DNA of 64,000 nucleotides from NCBI RefSeq assembly GCF_014673215.1, contig NZ_JACWMS010000004.1:434001-498000 (forward strand), in the 5' to 3' direction. Made by a program: the position numbers and the translations under genes. The notes under the pieces were generated by a model. That model did not search any database. It was not told the DNA's origin and saw only the letters and a list, made by a program, of their open reading frames with translations. The stretch's first letter is position 1, and each line of letters opens with the position of its first letter. This stretch comes from Gordonia hankookensis. Lineage in GTDB: Bacteria > Actinomycetota > Actinomycetes > Mycobacteriales > Mycobacteriaceae. Shown here piece after piece: positions 1-7,142 of this stretch.

Positions 1-81
1 AACGACGAACGTGTTCCAAAACACATCCCCCGTCCAACCGCCCGCGACGACATGTCTGCGGACCCGAGATCTGCGGCGCGG

Positions 82-87
82 TAGCGT
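82..87 (+). promoter_or_regulatory. -10 box (TAGCGT) of a probable leaderless pepQ transcript
   Basis: TAGCGT fits the actinobacterial TANNNT -10 consensus and ends 6 nt before the pepQ ATG. There is no Shine-Dalgarno between it and the start, so transcription probably begins at or next to the ATG. The -35 region is not recognisable. Confidence 0.5.
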
Positions 88-93
88 GAACAG

Positions 94-1236
94 ATGCCTG
101 CCGATGCCATGACCAGCGACTACCGAGCCCGCCGCGATCGTGTCCGCACCGCTCTCGCACGGTTGGACGAGCCGGCCGACGCCGTGGTCGTCACCGATCT
201 CGTCAACGTCCGCTATCTCACGGGGTTCACCGGATCCAACGGCGCGGTGCTGATCTGGGCCGACGACGCTGCGGCCGACCGCATCTGCACCGACGGCCGC
301 TATCTCACCCAGGTCGCCGAGCAGGCCGGGGATCTCGAGGCGGTGATCGCCCGTGACGTACTGACCGAACTCGCGGTGCATGCGCGCCGGGTGGGTGCCA
401 GGTCGATCGGTTTCGAAGCGGATGCGGTGACGGTGGCGACCCATCGATCCCTCGTCGACCGGATGTCCGAGGAGGACGGCCCGTCGGCGGAGTTGGTCGG
501 CTGCAGCGGGCTGGTCCAGGAATTCCGGAAGATCAAGGACGCGGGCGAGGTGGAACTGCTGCGCCGGGCGTGTGCGATCGGTGATCAGGGTCTCGCAGCC
601 ATCATCGATCGCGGCGTGATCCGCGCAGGCGTCTCCGAACGGGAGGTCGCCCGCGCGCTCGAGTGGGAGATGTACGCACTCGGCGCCGACGACATCGCCT
701 TCGAGACCATCGTCGCCGCAGGCGCGAACTCCGCGGTTCCACATCATCGGCCCACGGACGCGATCCTGGCCGACGGCGATTTCGTCAAGATCGACTTCGG
801 AGCGGTGGTCGGCGGCTATCACTCGGACATGACCCGCACCTATGTGCTGTCCCATGCTGCCGAGTGGCAACGCGAGATCTACGAACTGGTCGCCACCGCC
901 CAGGCCGCCGGACGCGCGGCCCTGCATCCGGGCGCGGACCTGCGCGACATCGATGCCGCAGCTCGGTCGATCATCACCGACGCGGGCCACGGCGACCACT
1001 ACGTCCATGGTCTGGGCCACGGCGTCGGGCTGGAGATACACGAAGCGCCGGGAATCGGGTCGCTGGCGACGGGTACACTGCCTTGCGGCGCGGCGGTGAC
1101 CGTGGAGCCCGGCGTCTACCTCCCTGGGCGAGGTGGAGTCAGGATCGAGGACACGCTCGTCGTCACGAGTATGGAGACGGCTGGGGACACACCGGACCTG
1201 CTGACCGCGACCGACAAGACATTCACCGTCATCTGA
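94..1236 (+). CDS. pepQ: Xaa-Pro dipeptidase/aminopeptidase (M24 metallopeptidase)
   Basis: This 380-residue protein is a cytoplasmic metallopeptidase of the M24 family that cleaves X-Pro bonds. An N-terminal creatinase-like domain (about 1-130) precedes the pita-bread catalytic domain. The five metal ligands are visible: Asp in KIDFGAVVGG (about 234) and Asp in HSDMTRTY (about 245), His in HGLGHGVGLEIHE (about 309), Glu in VEPGVYLPG (about 337) and Glu in RIEDT (about 352). It is followed 37 bp later by efp and then nusB, the order usual in this group. The ATG is chosen because a -10 box sits 6 nt upstream, which suggests a leaderless message. Exact substrate preference (dipeptidase or aminopeptidase) cannot be told from sequence. 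Confidence 0.93.
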   Translation: MPADAMTSDYRARRDRVRTALARLDEPADAVVVTDLVNVRYLTGFTGSNGAVLIWADDAAADRICTDGRYLTQVAEQAGDLEAVIARDVLTELAVHARRVGARSIGFEADAVTVATHRSLVDRMSEEDGPSAELVGCSGLVQEFRKIKDAGEVELLRRACAIGDQGLAAIIDRGVIRAGVSEREVARALEWEMYALGADDIAFETIVAAGANSAVPHHRPTDAILADGDFVKIDFGAVVGGYHSDMTRTYVLSHAAEWQREIYELVATAQAAGRAALHPGADLRDIDAAARSIITDAGHGDHYVHGLGHGVGLEIHEAPGIGSLATGTLPCGAAVTVEPGVYLPGRGGVRIEDTLVVTSMETAGDTPDLLTATDKTFTVI

Positions 1237-1273
1237 CGGTCGTTGACCCCGAGAAGACAGGGAAGAGAACCAC

Positions 1274-1837
1274 ATGGCGACCACCGCCGATTTCAAGAAC
1301 GGCCTCGTGCTGCGCATGGATGACCAGCTCTGGCAGATCCAGGAGTTCCAGCACGTGAAGCCCGGCAAGGGGCCGGCCTTCGTCCGCACCAAGATCAAGA
1401 ACGTGCTCTCGGGGAAGATCGTCGACAAGACCTTCAACGCAGGCGTCAAGGTGGAGACCGCGACCGTCGACCGTCGCGACATGACCTACCTCTACAACGA
1501 CGGCACCGACTACGTGTTCATGGACGGCGAGACCTTCGATCAGATCTCGGTGCAGCCCGCCACCATCGGTGACGGCGCGCGATTCCTGCTGGAGAACATG
1601 ACCGTGCAGGTGGCCATGCACGAGGGCAACCCGCTCTACGTCGAGCTGCCCGTCACGGTCGAGCTGATCGTCTCGCAGACCGACCCGGGACTGCAGGGCG
1701 ACCGCTCGACCGGCGGCACCAAGCCGGCAACCATGGAGACCGGCGCAGAGATCCAGGTCCCGCTGTTCATCAACACCGGCGACAAGCTCAAGGTCGACTC
1801 CCGAGACGGCGGCTACCTCGGCCGCGTCAACGGCTGA
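1274..1837 (+). CDS. efp: Elongation factor P
   Basis: EF-P (187 aa, the normal family length) relieves ribosomes stalled at polyproline stretches. The KOW-like N-terminal domain starts MATTADFKNG and carries the loop GKGPAFVRTKIKN with Lys at the tip near residue 34. The two OB domains follow, and the family signature near the C-terminus is present (KLKVDSRDGGYLGRVNG). An AGGGAAGAG ribosome site lies just before the ATG. It lies between pepQ and nusB and is probably co-transcribed with both. No modification enzyme for the loop lysine is seen in the window. Confidence 0.97.
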   Translation: MATTADFKNGLVLRMDDQLWQIQEFQHVKPGKGPAFVRTKIKNVLSGKIVDKTFNAGVKVETATVDRRDMTYLYNDGTDYVFMDGETFDQISVQPATIGDGARFLLENMTVQVAMHEGNPLYVELPVTVELIVSQTDPGLQGDRSTGGTKPATMETGAEIQVPLFINTGDKLKVDSRDGGYLGRVNG

Positions 1838-1852
1838 TCGAACGATTCTCCC

Positions 1853-2350
1853 GTGAAACAGCCCGGTACCCGACACAAAGCCCGCCGTCGCGCGGTCGAT
1901 CTGTTGTTCGAGGCGGAGGCCAAGAAGGTCAGCCCGGCCCAGCTGGTCTCCGAGCGTCGGCTCTATGTCCGCGACGACGAGAGCGTCGGGACCATCCATG
2001 ACTACACCGCGACCGTCATCGAAGGTCTGGCAGGCGACCTGCCGCAGATCGACGCGGTGGTGTCCTCGCATCTGCGCGGATGGACGCTGGAGCGGTTGCC
2101 CGCGGTCGACCGCGCGATCCTCCGGCTGGCGACGTGGGAGCTCTTCAATGCGACCGATGTCGACCCGATCGTGATCGTCGACGAGGCGGTGGAGTTGGCG
2201 AAGGAACTCTCGACCGACGACTCGCCCGCCTTCGTCAACGGCGTGCTGGCGCGGATCGCCGAGCTCGCACCCCAGGTCCGCGCCGCGCCCGCCGCCGGGA
2301 GCGCGATCGACGACGCACCCGCCGAACGTGAGCGCAACGACGGCGTTTGA
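1853..2350 (+). CDS. nusB: Transcription antitermination factor NusB
   Basis: NusB (165 aa) binds NusE/S10 and boxA RNA in rRNA antitermination. The all-helical domain shows typical motifs: RHKARRRAVDLLFEAE near the N-terminus, LERLPAVDRAILRLATWEL in the middle and VDEAVELAKELSTDDSPAFV followed by NGVLARI towards the C-terminus. It begins with GTG, 15 bp after the efp stop. The last ~25 residues are a charged tail outside the fold. It is directly upstream of the pyr operon, an arrangement not found in M. tuberculosis but common in other mycolate actinobacteria. Confidence 0.96.
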   Translation: MKQPGTRHKARRRAVDLLFEAEAKKVSPAQLVSERRLYVRDDESVGTIHDYTATVIEGLAGDLPQIDAVVSSHLRGWTLERLPAVDRAILRLATWELFNATDVDPIVIVDEAVELAKELSTDDSPAFVNGVLARIAELAPQVRAAPAAGSAIDDAPAERERNDGV

Positions 2351-2395
2351 CCAAGCGCACACCTCGTCGGCTCGGTTCGACGGGGTGGCGGCGTG

Positions 2396-2401
2396 TAAAG
2401 T
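2396..2401 (+). promoter_or_regulatory. Candidate -10 box (TAAAGT) of the pyr operon promoter
   Basis: TAAAGT at the end of the nusB-pyrR gap fits TANNNT. A start about 7 nt later would give a leader of roughly 50 nt, which begins just before the PyrR-binding hairpin. No convincing -35 at a 17-bp spacing was found (TTCGAC at 2376-2381 is only 14 bp away), so the box rests on the -10 and on its position. Confidence 0.45.
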
Positions 2402-2407
2402 ATCGCG

Positions 2408-2458
2408 AGACAGACATCCTTTAACGATCCGTCCGGCGAGGCGGAGAAGGAGGTCGGC
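2408..2458 (+). promoter_or_regulatory. PyrR-binding leader RNA of the pyr operon
   Basis: The leader contains TCCGTC-CGGCGA-GGCGGA (2428-2445), a 6-bp stem whose loop region matches the known PyrR binding-loop pattern (UCC-x-GxGAGG). Flanking CCTT (2418-2421) can pair with AAGG of the ribosome site AAGGAGG (2447-2453), closing a longer hairpin over the Shine-Dalgarno. Known PyrR biology in mycobacteria is UMP-dependent translational repression through such a hairpin. No U-rich terminator follows, so translation block rather than attenuation is the inference. Confidence 0.8.
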
Positions 2459-3085
2459 TTGACCATGCCAGCTGATGGTGCGCGGCCAACCGATGGTGCC
2501 CGATCCGTGGGACGGGTTCTGCTCGACGCTTCCGACGTCGCCCGGACGATTGCCAGGGTCGCCCATGAGGTGATCGAGAAGACGGCGCTCGACTCGCCGG
2601 CCGCCCCTCGGGTGGTGATCATCGGAATCCCAACCCGCGGAACGTATCTGGCTTCGCGGCTGGCCGAGAAGATCAACGAGTTCGCGGACGCCCACGTGCC
2701 TGTCGGCTACCTCGACATCACGCTCTACCGGGATGACCTCCGCGCAAAACCGCATCGCCCGCTCGAACGGACCGTGGTGCCCGCCGGTGGCGTGGACAAC
2801 GCGGTCGTCATCCTGGTCGACGACGTCCTCTTCTCCGGCCGCACCGTGCGCGCCGCCCTCGACGCGCTGCGCGATCTGGGCCGTCCCGCGGCGGTTCAAC
2901 TGGCCGTGCTGGTCGATCGCGGGCACCGGGAACTGCCGCTGCGCGCCGACTACGTCGGAAAGAACATCCCGACATCGCGAGACGAGAACGTCTCGGTGCA
3001 TCTCGTCGAGCACGACGAGATCGACGAGGTCGTGTTGAGTCCGGCACCCGCGGCCCAGCCGCCGACGGCAGCAGGTGAGGCCTGA
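2459..3085 (+). CDS. pyrR: Bifunctional pyr operon regulator / uracil phosphoribosyltransferase PyrR
   Basis: PyrR binds the pyr leader RNA in response to UMP and also converts uracil plus PRPP to UMP. The 208-residue protein has the type I phosphoribosyltransferase fold with the PRPP loop VVILVDDVLFSGRTVRAAL (about 118-136) and the upstream IIGIPTRGTYLA motif. AAGGAGG ends 5 nt before TTG 2459 and 11 nt before ATG 2465. TTG has the better spacing, but either start is possible and the difference is two residues. It overlaps pyrB by 1 nt (TGATG), so the two are translationally coupled. Confidence 0.95.
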   Translation: MTMPADGARPTDGARSVGRVLLDASDVARTIARVAHEVIEKTALDSPAAPRVVIIGIPTRGTYLASRLAEKINEFADAHVPVGYLDITLYRDDLRAKPHRPLERTVVPAGGVDNAVVILVDDVLFSGRTVRAALDALRDLGRPAAVQLAVLVDRGHRELPLRADYVGKNIPTSRDENVSVHLVEHDEIDEVVLSPAPAAQPPTAAGEA

Positions 3086-4041
3086 TGCGACATCTGCTGT
3101 CCACCCAGGATCTGACGGCAGACGAGGCGATCGGACTCCTCGACGAGGCGGAGCGGTTCGAGCAGGCGCTCACCGGACGTGAGGTGCGCAAGCTCCCGAC
3201 ACTGCGCGGTCGGACCGTGATGACGGTGTTCTACGAGAATTCCACCCGCACCCGGGTCTCTTTCGAGGTCGCGGGCAAGTGGATGAGCGCCGATGTGATC
3301 AACGTGAGCGCGTCGAGTTCCTCGGCGGGCAAGGGAGAGTCGTTGCGGGACACCGCGAAGACCCTGCACGCGTTGGGCGCCGATGCGCTGATCGTGCGTC
3401 ATCCGGCGTCGGGTGCCGCGCATCAGATCGCGGCCTGGACCTCTGGCGTGACCAACGGTGAGACAACCGGTCCGGCGATCATCAACGCGGGCGACGGCAC
3501 CCACGAACACCCGACGCAGGCATTGCTGGACGCGCTGACCCTGCGTCAGCGGCTCGGCTCGCTCAAGGATCGGCGGGTGGCCATCGTGGGCGATGTGCTG
3601 CACTCCCGGGTGGCCCGCTCCAACGCGCATCTGCTCGCAACGCTCGGCGCCGAGGTCGTGCTCGTCGCTCCGGAGACCCTGCTGCCGGTCGGCGTCGAGG
3701 ACTGGCCGGTGGTCACCTCGAACTCCTTGGATGCGGAACTGGCCGCGGCCGACGCGGTGATGATGCTTCGCGTACAGGCCGAGCGGATGAACGGCGGGTT
3801 CTTCCCCAGCGCCCGCGAATACTCGGTGCGTTTCGGACTCAACGACCGGCGGATGGCTCTCCTCGCCGATCACGCGATCGTGTTGCACCCCGGTCCGATG
3901 CTGCGCGGTATGGAGATCGGCTACTCGGTCGCCGACTCGCCGCGCGCAACGGTCCTCGAACAGGTCCGAAACGGAGTGCATGTGCGGATGGCGGTCCTCT
4001 TCCGCCTGCTCGTCGGCACCGACAGCCCGGGAGCCCAGTGA
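3085..4041 (+). CDS. pyrB: Aspartate carbamoyltransferase catalytic subunit
   Basis: PyrB joins carbamoyl phosphate and aspartate, the committed step of pyrimidine synthesis. At 318 aa it has the normal length. The carbamoyl-phosphate site STRTRVSFEVAGK (about 53-65) is intact, as are SSSAGKGESLRDT, the HEHPTQALLDALTL segment and HPGPMLRGMEI near the end. No pyrI-type regulatory subunit is encoded next to it, so the enzyme is probably the DHOase-associated or unregulated class seen in other actinobacteria. It follows pyrR with a 1-nt overlap. Confidence 0.97.
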   Translation: MRHLLSTQDLTADEAIGLLDEAERFEQALTGREVRKLPTLRGRTVMTVFYENSTRTRVSFEVAGKWMSADVINVSASSSSAGKGESLRDTAKTLHALGADALIVRHPASGAAHQIAAWTSGVTNGETTGPAIINAGDGTHEHPTQALLDALTLRQRLGSLKDRRVAIVGDVLHSRVARSNAHLLATLGAEVVLVAPETLLPVGVEDWPVVTSNSLDAELAAADAVMMLRVQAERMNGGFFPSAREYSVRFGLNDRRMALLADHAIVLHPGPMLRGMEIGYSVADSPRATVLEQVRNGVHVRMAVLFRLLVGTDSPGAQ

Positions 4042-4079
4042 ACAAGCCAGGAGCTCAGCGAGTGGAGATGCAGAAGTGA
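4038..4079 (+). other. 13-codon mini-ORF linking pyrB to pyrC
   Basis: A GTG overlapping the pyrB stop (GTGA) opens a reading frame VNKPGAQRVEMQK that ends with a TGA overlapping the pyrC GTG start (again GTGA). The only purine-rich site in the 34-bp gap (CCAGGAG) lies inside it, too far upstream to serve pyrC well. It could let ribosomes relay from pyrB to pyrC. It could also be chance, because a 42-nt frame is short. Confidence 0.25.
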
Positions 4080-5422
4080 CTGCTCCGACAACCGGTTCGA
4101 TCCTGATCGCCGACGTCCGGCCCTACGGGGAGGGCGACCCGATCGACGTTCTCGTCGTCGACGGCGAGATCGCCGACATCGGCACCGGCCTGACCGCACC
4201 GGATGGAGTCGACCGGGTCGACGGCGGCGGAGCCGTCGTCCTGCCCGGCTTCGTCGACCTGCACACCCATCTGCGCGAGCCCGGACGCGAGGACACCGAG
4301 ACCATCCGGTCCGGTTCGTCTGCGGCCGCACTCGGCGGCTACACCGCCGTGTTCGCGATGGCCAACACCGACCCCGTCGCCGACAACGCGACCGTGACCG
4401 ACAACGTCTGGCGCACCGGCCGGGACGTCGGACTGGTCGATGTCCACCCGGTCGGTGCCGTCACCGTCGGCCTCGCCGGTACGCAACTGGCCGAGATGGG
4501 CATGATGGCCGCAGGCGCGGCGGGTGTGCGGATGTTCAGCGACGACGGGAAATGCGTCGACGACCCCCTGCTCATGCGTCGCGCCCTGGAATACGCGAAG
4601 GGCCTCGACGTGCTCATCGCGCAGCACGCCGAGGAGCCACGACTCACCGTCGGTGCGGTGGCCCACGAGGGACCGAACGCCGCCCGGCTCGGGCTCAGCG
4701 GATGGCCCCGCGCCGCGGAAGAGTCCATCGTGATCAGGGATGCGCTGCTCGCCCGGGATGCCGGCACCCGGGTCCACATCTGTCATGCCTCGACCGAGGG
4801 CACCGTCGAACTGCTGCGCTGGGCCCGGGACCAGGGGATCGCGATCAGCGCCGAGGTGACGCCGCACCACCTACTGCTCGACGACTCGCGCCTGCTGGGT
4901 GCCGAGAGCACGGCGAGCGGACCGGGTTTCCCAGCCTATGACCCGGTGAACAAGGTCAACCCGCCGCTGCGGGAATCGCGGGACAAGCTCGCCCTGCGTC
5001 AGGCTCTCGCCGACGGCGTGATCGACTGTGTCGCCACCGATCACGCGCCGCACGCGGCACAGGAGAAGGCGTGCGAGTTCGCGCAGGCCCGCCCCGGCAT
5101 GCTCGGTCTGCAGACCGCGCTGCCGATCGTGGTCGAGACCATGGTGACGCCCGGCCTGCTCGACTGGCGTGGCGTCGCGCGGGTGATGAGCGAACGGCCC
5201 GCGCAGATCGTCGGCCTGTCCGATCAAGGCCGTCCGATCGCCGTCGGCGAGCCCGGCAACCTCACACTGGTCGACCCGGACACGTCATGGATCGTCGACG
5301 GCGACGGTCTGGCCAGCCTGTCGCGTAACACGCCGTACGAGGCGATGACGATGCCCGCCACCGTGACCACGACGGTCCTGCGCGGTGTGGTGACCGCGCG
5401 TGACGGTGAGGTCGTGGGATGA
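4076..5422 (+). CDS. pyrC: Dihydroorotase
   Basis: Dihydroorotase (448 aa) cyclises carbamoyl aspartate to dihydroorotate. It belongs to the amidohydrolase superfamily. The metal ligands are visible in DLHTHLREPGRED (about 60), in later single His residues within QHAEEPR and HICHAS, and in the Asp of VATDHAPH. The AMANTDP motif is typical of class I enzymes. The start chosen is GTG 4076, giving VTAPTTGSILIADVR. Reading further upstream would run deep into pyrB with a non-homologous N-terminus. The gene overlaps the following bPH gene by 4 nt. Confidence 0.95.
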   Translation: MTAPTTGSILIADVRPYGEGDPIDVLVVDGEIADIGTGLTAPDGVDRVDGGGAVVLPGFVDLHTHLREPGREDTETIRSGSSAAALGGYTAVFAMANTDPVADNATVTDNVWRTGRDVGLVDVHPVGAVTVGLAGTQLAEMGMMAAGAAGVRMFSDDGKCVDDPLLMRRALEYAKGLDVLIAQHAEEPRLTVGAVAHEGPNAARLGLSGWPRAAEESIVIRDALLARDAGTRVHICHASTEGTVELLRWARDQGIAISAEVTPHHLLLDDSRLLGAESTASGPGFPAYDPVNKVNPPLRESRDKLALRQALADGVIDCVATDHAPHAAQEKACEFAQARPGMLGLQTALPIVVETMVTPGLLDWRGVARVMSERPAQIVGLSDQGRPIAVGEPGNLTLVDPDTSWIVDGDGLASLSRNTPYEAMTMPATVTTTVLRGVVTARDGEVVG

Positions 5423-5973
5423 GCGGGTTCGAGGTCGTGGTGGTGCTGATCGTGGTGCTCGTGTGGCTCGGTCTGATCGCACTCGTGCTGCGTGGCTGGC
5501 GGAACCGGGGGCGCCGTCAGGCCGATCTGATCGGTGACCTCCCGGCTGTTCCCGCCGGACTCCCGGTGCCCACACGTGGCCCCGACACCGGCCTCTATGT
5601 GGGCAGCACCATCGCCCCGAGCTGGCAGGACCGGGTTGCGGTCGGCGACATCGGCGATCGTGCCGCGGCCGAGATCTCCGCCTACCCCGAGGGAATCCTG
5701 ATCGACCGGAAGGGTGCCTCCGCCATCTGGATCCCTCGACCGTCCATCACCGCGGTCCGCACCGAACGCGGTCTGGCAGGCAAGGTCATGACCGCAGACG
5801 GAGTCCTGGTGATCCGATGGGTCCTGCCCAGCGGCACCGAGATCGACTCAGGGCTCCGAGCCGACGACAAGACCATTTATCCCGGGTGGATCGCCGACCA
5901 CGAGTCGGCGGCGGCGGCGCCGGATGCCGCCGCCGCGCCCGGTGACGACAGTGAACAGAGGAAAGATCAATGA
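5419..5973 (+). CDS. Small membrane protein with bacterial PH-like domain (Rv1382-like)
   Basis: The 184-residue protein has one N-terminal membrane segment (about 4-26, VVVVLIVVLVWLGLIALVL) followed by Arg-rich residues, so the rest is predicted cytoplasmic. Residues about 60-165 look like the beta-rich PH-like domain found in the gene lying between pyrC and carA throughout mycolate actinobacteria. The C-terminal 20 residues are Ala/Asp-rich and disordered. It overlaps pyrC and carA by 4 nt each, so it is made with the pyrimidine enzymes. Its function is unknown; position suggests a membrane tether or regulator of the pathway, but nothing in the sequence proves this. Confidence 0.85.
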   Translation: MSGFEVVVVLIVVLVWLGLIALVLRGWRNRGRRQADLIGDLPAVPAGLPVPTRGPDTGLYVGSTIAPSWQDRVAVGDIGDRAAAEISAYPEGILIDRKGASAIWIPRPSITAVRTERGLAGKVMTADGVLVIRWVLPSGTEIDSGLRADDKTIYPGWIADHESAAAAPDAAAAPGDDSEQRKDQ

Positions 5974-7142
5974 GCACAGCAGTTCTGGTGCTGGAGAACG
6001 GACAGGTCTTCCGTGGCCGGGAGTTCGGTGCGACCGGCGAGACCCTCGGCGAAGCGGTGTTCTGCACCGCCATGACGGGCTATCAAGAGACCCTGACCGA
6101 CCCGAGTTACCACCGCCAGATCGTGGTTGCGACCGCGCCGCAGATCGGGAACACCGGCTGGAACGACGAGGACGGCGAGAGCACCGGCAGCGCGGGCAGC
6201 GATACGGCGTCCGGCGACACCGGAAAGATCTGGGTGGCAGGGTATGCGGTGCGCAATCCCACCCGCCGCGTGTCGAACTGGCGTGCCACGACCTCGCTCG
6301 AGGACGAGTTGCGGCGACAGGGCATCGTGGGGATCTCCGGCATCGACACGCGCAGCATCGTCCGGGTTCTCCGTGACCACGGGTCGATGCGTGCCGGGGT
6401 TTTCTCGGGTGCAGCCCTGTCGGCCGACGACGAGCTCGTGGCCCGGGTGCGTGATCAACCCCAGATGAAGGGTGCCGATCTCGCGGGCGAGGTCACCACC
6501 GACACCGGCTATGTGGTGGAACCCACCGGCGGCGAGGCCAGATTCACCGTCGCGGCACTCGACCTCGGGATCAAGACCAACACGCCCAGGATGTTCGCCC
6601 AGCGTGGCGTGCGGGTGCACGTCCTGCCGTCGACGATCGGTCTCGACGCGATCACCGACCTGCGGCCCGACGGCGTGTTCCTCTCGAACGGCCCGGGCGA
6701 TCCCGCGACCGCCGACGCGATGGTCGAGTTGACCCGCGCAGTGCTCGGGGAGGGGTTGCCACTCTTCGGGATCTGCTTCGGCAACCAGATCCTCGGGCGA
6801 GCGCTCGGACGGGACACGTACAAGATGAAGTTCGGCCACCGCGGCATCAACATCCCGGTTGTCGACCATGTCACCGGCAAGGTGTCGATCACCGCGCAGA
6901 ACCATGGTTTCGCGCTGGAGGGCGAGGCCGGTGAGGAGTTCGATACGGACTTCGGGCGGGCGCGGGTCAGCCACGTGTGCGCCAACGACGGAACCGTCGA
7001 AGGCGTGGAACTGCTCTCCGGACAGGCCTTCTCGGTCCAATACCACCCTGAGGCCGCGGCCGGTCCCCATGACGCCGCGTACCTCTTCGACAAGTTCGTC
7101 ACCCATCTCGAGGGTGACCGCGCACATGGAACGAGGGCCTGA
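5970..7142 (+). CDS. carA: Carbamoyl-phosphate synthase small (glutaminase) subunit
   Basis: CarA (390 aa) releases ammonia from glutamine for CarB. The C-terminal class I amidotransferase carries the nucleophile Cys in FGICFGNQILG and the His-Glu pair in QYHPEAAAGPHD. The N-terminal small-subunit domain contains FCTAMTGYQETLTDPSY. An extra Gly/Ser/Thr/Asp-rich stretch (about 68-86, containing GESTGSAGSDTASG) is inserted after GNTGWNDED, where the family usually has a short loop. It overlaps the bPH gene by 4 nt and carB by 1 nt. Confidence 0.96.
   Translation: MSTAVLVLENGQVFRGREFGATGETLGEAVFCTAMTGYQETLTDPSYHRQIVVATAPQIGNTGWNDEDGESTGSAGSDTASGDTGKIWVAGYAVRNPTRRVSNWRATTSLEDELRRQGIVGISGIDTRSIVRVLRDHGSMRAGVFSGAALSADDELVARVRDQPQMKGADLAGEVTTDTGYVVEPTGGEARFTVAALDLGIKTNTPRMFAQRGVRVHVLPSTIGLDAITDLRPDGVFLSNGPGDPATADAMVELTRAVLGEGLPLFGICFGNQILGRALGRDTYKMKFGHRGINIPVVDHVTGKVSITAQNHGFALEGEAGEEFDTDFGRARVSHVCANDGTVEGVELLSGQAFSVQYHPEAAAGPHDAAYLFDKFVTHLEGDRAHGTRA

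Noticed and set aside
1229..3013. 594-codon minus-strand frame opposite efp-nusB-pyrR
   Set aside because: It spans three clear plus-strand genes and has no family motif; it is a high-GC shadow.
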